Shown here one piece after another: positions 40,161 through 42,141 of a DNA stretch of 42,141 nt. Both the position numbers and the translations under genes were made by a program. Numbering within the stretch: the first letter of the stretch is position 1; the number at the start of each line of letters is the position of its first letter. The DNA is taken from contig JBOGJG010000438.1 of assembly GCA_050747825.1 (NCBI GenBank), forward strand, positions 1-42,141. The letters are read 5' to 3'. This stretch comes from JBOGJG01 sp050747825 (GTDB lineage Bacteria > Acidobacteriota > UBA6911 > RPQK01 > JBOGJG01). The notes beneath the pieces were generated by a model that worked only from the letters and a program-made list of their open reading frames with translations, was not told where the DNA came from and made no database searches.

Positions 40161-41186
40161 TTACAGCACCAGCATAGCATCCCCGTAGCTATAAAACCGG
40201 TAGCGATGCCGTATCGCCTCACGATAGCACTTCTCAATCAGTTCCCGCCCCGCGAAGGCAGAGATCAGCAAAAGCAGCGTCGATCTCGGCAAATGGAAGT
40301 TCGTGATCAGTCCCTGCACCGCTTTGAAATGAAAGCCGGGATAAATAAAAAGATCGGTCCAACCGTTGCCGGGAACGATCCGGCCTTTTTTTAACATCAG
40401 GTGTTCAAGGACTCGAGTGCTGGTCGTACCCACTGCAATGACTCTACCTCCGGTCTCCATCTGCTCCCGGATCCGGGCCGCCGTCTCCTCTGAGATTTCA
40501 TACTCTTCCGCCTCCATCTGATGCTGTTCTACTTTTTCTGAAGCAATCGGTTTGAACGTGCCGTAGCCGACATGCAGCGTGAGCCTGCAATACCTGAGCC
40601 GGGTCAGGAGGTTGGGAGTGAAGTGCAGACCTGCCGTGGGAGCCGCCACAGAGCCGCGAGCATGCGCAAAGACGGTCTGGTATCGATCGCGATCCTCTGG
40701 TAAGCCCTGGCCTGGCCGGCGCTCGATGTAAGGGGGTAAAGGCACCTCCCCCAGCCTTTCAATCCAGCTCCAGAAGTCACCGGTGTATTCAAATCTCAGG
40801 AGCCGCTTGGCAGAGGCTGCCTCATCCATCAGCTCCGCCTCCAGTTTTCCGCTTTCGAAAATCAGGCGGGTGCCGCTTCTGACTCTTCTTCCCGGTTTCA
40901 CCAGGGCTTCCCACAGATCGCCCTCACGGCGGCGCAGCAGCAGCACTTCAAGGCGGGCTCCCGTACTCTCTTTCACAGCTTGCAGGCGAGCCGGAAAGAC
41001 GCGGGTGTCGTTTAGTACCAGTAAATCCTGCGGAAGGATGAGAGAGGGCAGGTCAGCGAATCGGTAATGCTCAATCCTGGCCGTCTTTTTTTCAACCACC
41101 ATTAGCCTGGACTCATCTCGCCTGAAGGACGGACACTGGGCGATCAACTCAGCCGGGAGGTCGTAGTCGAAATCCGAGATTTTCAC
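40161..41186 (-). CDS. queA: S-adenosylmethionine:tRNA ribosyltransferase-isomerase
   Basis: This 341-aa enzyme transfers and rearranges the ribosyl part of S-adenosylmethionine onto preQ1 in tRNA, making epoxyqueuosine. It has the full family order: MKISDFDYDLPAELIAQCPS at the start, LVLNDTRVFPARL, PGRRVRSGTRLIFE, PLPPYIERRPG...RYQTVFA, GSVAAPTAGLHFTP, HVGYGTFKPI, AVGTTSTRVLE, TDLFIYPGFHFK and TNFHLPRSTLLLLISAFAG. Length and all motifs are standard. It is 14 kb from queD and queC in this window, on the same strand but as a separate unit. Confidence 0.97.
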   Translation of the reverse strand: MKISDFDYDLPAELIAQCPSFRRDESRLMVVEKKTARIEHYRFADLPSLILPQDLLVLNDTRVFPARLQAVKESTGARLEVLLLRRREGDLWEALVKPGRRVRSGTRLIFESGKLEAELMDEAASAKRLLRFEYTGDFWSWIERLGEVPLPPYIERRPGQGLPEDRDRYQTVFAHARGSVAAPTAGLHFTPNLLTRLRYCRLTLHVGYGTFKPIASEKVEQHQMEAEEYEISEETAARIREQMETGGRVIAVGTTSTRVLEHLMLKKGRIVPGNGWTDLFIYPGFHFKAVQGLITNFHLPRSTLLLLISAFAGRELIEKCYREAIRHRYRFYSYGDAMLVL

Positions 41187-41231
41187 CGATTCATTCTAAC
41201 TCAGCGTGTTTTCGGGATGGTCCTGACCCGG

Positions 41232-41260
41232 TTGATGCGACATTGCCGACAGTGAATAAT
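41232..41260 (+). promoter_or_regulatory. possible promoter of the PIG-L deacetylase gene
   Basis: TTGATG (41232-41237) and AATAAT (41255-41260) with a 17-bp spacer lie 29 bp before the start codon. An AAAGGAGG ribosome site follows. Confidence 0.45.
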
Positions 41261-41289
41261 AGGGCAAGATTTCAACCAAAGGAGGTTAC

Positions 41290-42126
41290 ATGAAATACCT
41301 TGAGTTCGTGGTCATTGTTAGCCTGCTGCATTCCATTGCTTCTGCGCAGCCGGAAGTCCCGGTGAACCAGTGGCGGGACAAAACCATCATGTTGATTGGC
41401 GCCCACTCGGACGACGATTTCAGATCTCATGGCACGCTGGCCATGCTTCAGGCCAACGGAAACGAAATTTACATTGTGACGCTGACAACTGGAAACGTCG
41501 GTACTCAGGACCCAGATCTCTCTCGATTTGAGTTAGCCCAGATCCGGCGCAATGAAGAAATTGCGGCCCTGGCCGAGCTGGGAATTCCGGCAGACCACTA
41601 TATCAACCTGGGCTATGATGATGGACTCCTCGAGTTCGCCGATCGACTGGAAGTCGTCGGAAAGCTGGTCCGCGAGATCCGCCGGATTCGCCCCGACGTC
41701 CTCTTTGCGTTTGATCCCGGCCCAAACTACCAGAGGTGGCATAAGACAGACCATCGGGCAGCCGCTTACCTGGCCGCAGACGCGACACGAGCCGCCATGT
41801 GGCGTCTCTTGTTTGAAGGACAGATTATTCAAGAGGGCCTAAAGGCATACCAGATCCCTGAATTCATGTTCTACGACAGTCCGGAAGAAGCGGTCAACAC
41901 CTGGGTGGATATCACCGACTTCGCCCAGAAGAAAGTCAGGTCTGGCATGAAGTATGTCAGCCAGTGGGGCCCCGGCTGGGAAGACTACAAAGGCCCGAAT
42001 CTTTCCGAGCAGGAAGCAAAGGACATGGAAGAAAGAATCCGCCGCCGGCTGAATAGGCGTGAGGGCAAGGTCGTCGAGAGCTTCCGGTACTACAAAGGAA
42101 TGCCCGACAGCATGGGGCGGGATTAA
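41290..42126 (+). CDS. exported PIG-L (LmbE-like) deacetylase
   Basis: A 278-aa protein with a signal peptide (MKYLEFVVIVSLLHSIASAQ). The zinc-binding motif of the family, AHPDDE, appears as GAHSDDDFRSHGTL (about residues 38-51). The third ligand region is in HKTDHRAAAYLAADA (about 157). The family removes N-acetyl groups from sugars such as GlcNAc in mycothiol, lincomycin or GPI pathways. The altered first motif (S for P, D for E) occurs in the secreted subgroup of environmental bacteria, as far as I recall. The substrate is unknown. The TAA is followed directly by a GGGGGTCAGG repeat at the window edge. Confidence 0.9.
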   Translation: MKYLEFVVIVSLLHSIASAQPEVPVNQWRDKTIMLIGAHSDDDFRSHGTLAMLQANGNEIYIVTLTTGNVGTQDPDLSRFELAQIRRNEEIAALAELGIPADHYINLGYDDGLLEFADRLEVVGKLVREIRRIRPDVLFAFDPGPNYQRWHKTDHRAAAYLAADATRAAMWRLLFEGQIIQEGLKAYQIPEFMFYDSPEEAVNTWVDITDFAQKKVRSGMKYVSQWGPGWEDYKGPNLSEQEAKDMEERIRRRLNRREGKVVESFRYYKGMPDSMGRD

Positions 42127-42141
42127 TGGGGGGTCAGGTCC
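42127..42141. repeat. partial REP-like palindrome at the right edge
   Basis: GGGGGGTCAGGTCC follows the deacetylase stop. It matches one arm of the palindrome at 17520-17545; the other arm would lie beyond the window. Confidence 0.55.

Overview
This 42 kb window is a bacterial chromosome segment of moderate GC, mid-50s percent by eye. It carries about 35 recognisable genes, no rRNA or tRNA that I can see, no CRISPR array and no intact insertion sequence. The mix is typical of soil or environmental Acidobacteriota-like heterotrophs: Tat-exported sugar enzymes (DgoD-like, hydroxypyruvate isomerase-like), a PIG-L deacetylase, an S9 peptidase, trehalose/glycogen enzymes, a sigma-32-like factor, a MoxR/VWA pair and an lmo0937-type mini membrane protein. 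The phylum is an inference from gene content, not a proof.

Layout. 1-9.7 kb: a large heptamer repeat, a 3-hydroxyisobutyrate dehydrogenase-family reductase, signal peptide peptidase SppA, MutM, a galactonate dehydratase-like enzyme, a cyclase-family protein flanked by inverted REP-like copies, a KDPG/KDPGal aldolase and a cation antiporter. Then comes a decayed transposase fused to the 3' part of a thiosulfate sulfurtransferase gene. 9.9-18.5 kb: a broken small ORF, cytochrome c, a Gfo/Idh/MocA oxidoreductase, a 48-aa membrane protein, TreZ and a glycogen-debranching amyloglucosidase (overlapping genes), PstS, a DUF2958-like protein and a Tat-exported TIM-barrel isomerase. 18.5-20.4 kb: an EVE-domain protein, then a gene graveyard (a DUF4870 gene split by a PHP-domain fragment, a frameshifted unknown gene, a MITE). 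20.4-24.7 kb: an S9 peptidase fused to an FGE-like domain, YchF and a 47-aa membrane protein. 24.7-30.1 kb: a GAF protein converging on a tightly packed minus-strand operon lutA-lutB-lutC-SDR-queD-queC. 30.2-39.9 kb, plus strand: a LysR regulator, a transglutaminase, PFK, a TlpA-like protein overlapping ThrC, MoxR-like AAA, VWA, sigma-32-like factor and a 61-aa zinc-ribbon protein. 39.9 kb to end: a second MITE, QueA and a PIG-L deacetylase.

How genes work together. DgoD-like dehydratase and Eda-like aldolase are two steps of sugar-acid breakdown; the kinase between them is not here. The GarR-like reductase and Hyi-like isomerase both fit tartronate-semialdehyde/hydroxypyruvate metabolism. 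TreZ and the debranching enzyme process glucan ends. QueD, QueC and QueA are three steps of queuosine synthesis. LutABC oxidises L-lactate, with a divergent LysR gene as the likely regulator.

The most unusual signal is not a protein. The intergenic spaces hold hairpin elements whose arms are built from iterated 7-bp units. At least three unit families (TGACCGC, GTTCCAA, GGCTGTA) each occur at two loci, and there are further single members. In most cases the outermost triplet of the arm is the stop codon of the adjoining gene. In two convergent pairs both genes end on the two mirror-image tips of the same element. Because 7 is not a multiple of 3, units carrying TGA or TAG place stops in all reading frames. 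I found no described element with this combination from memory, although heptameric STRR repeats of cyanobacteria are a partial parallel.
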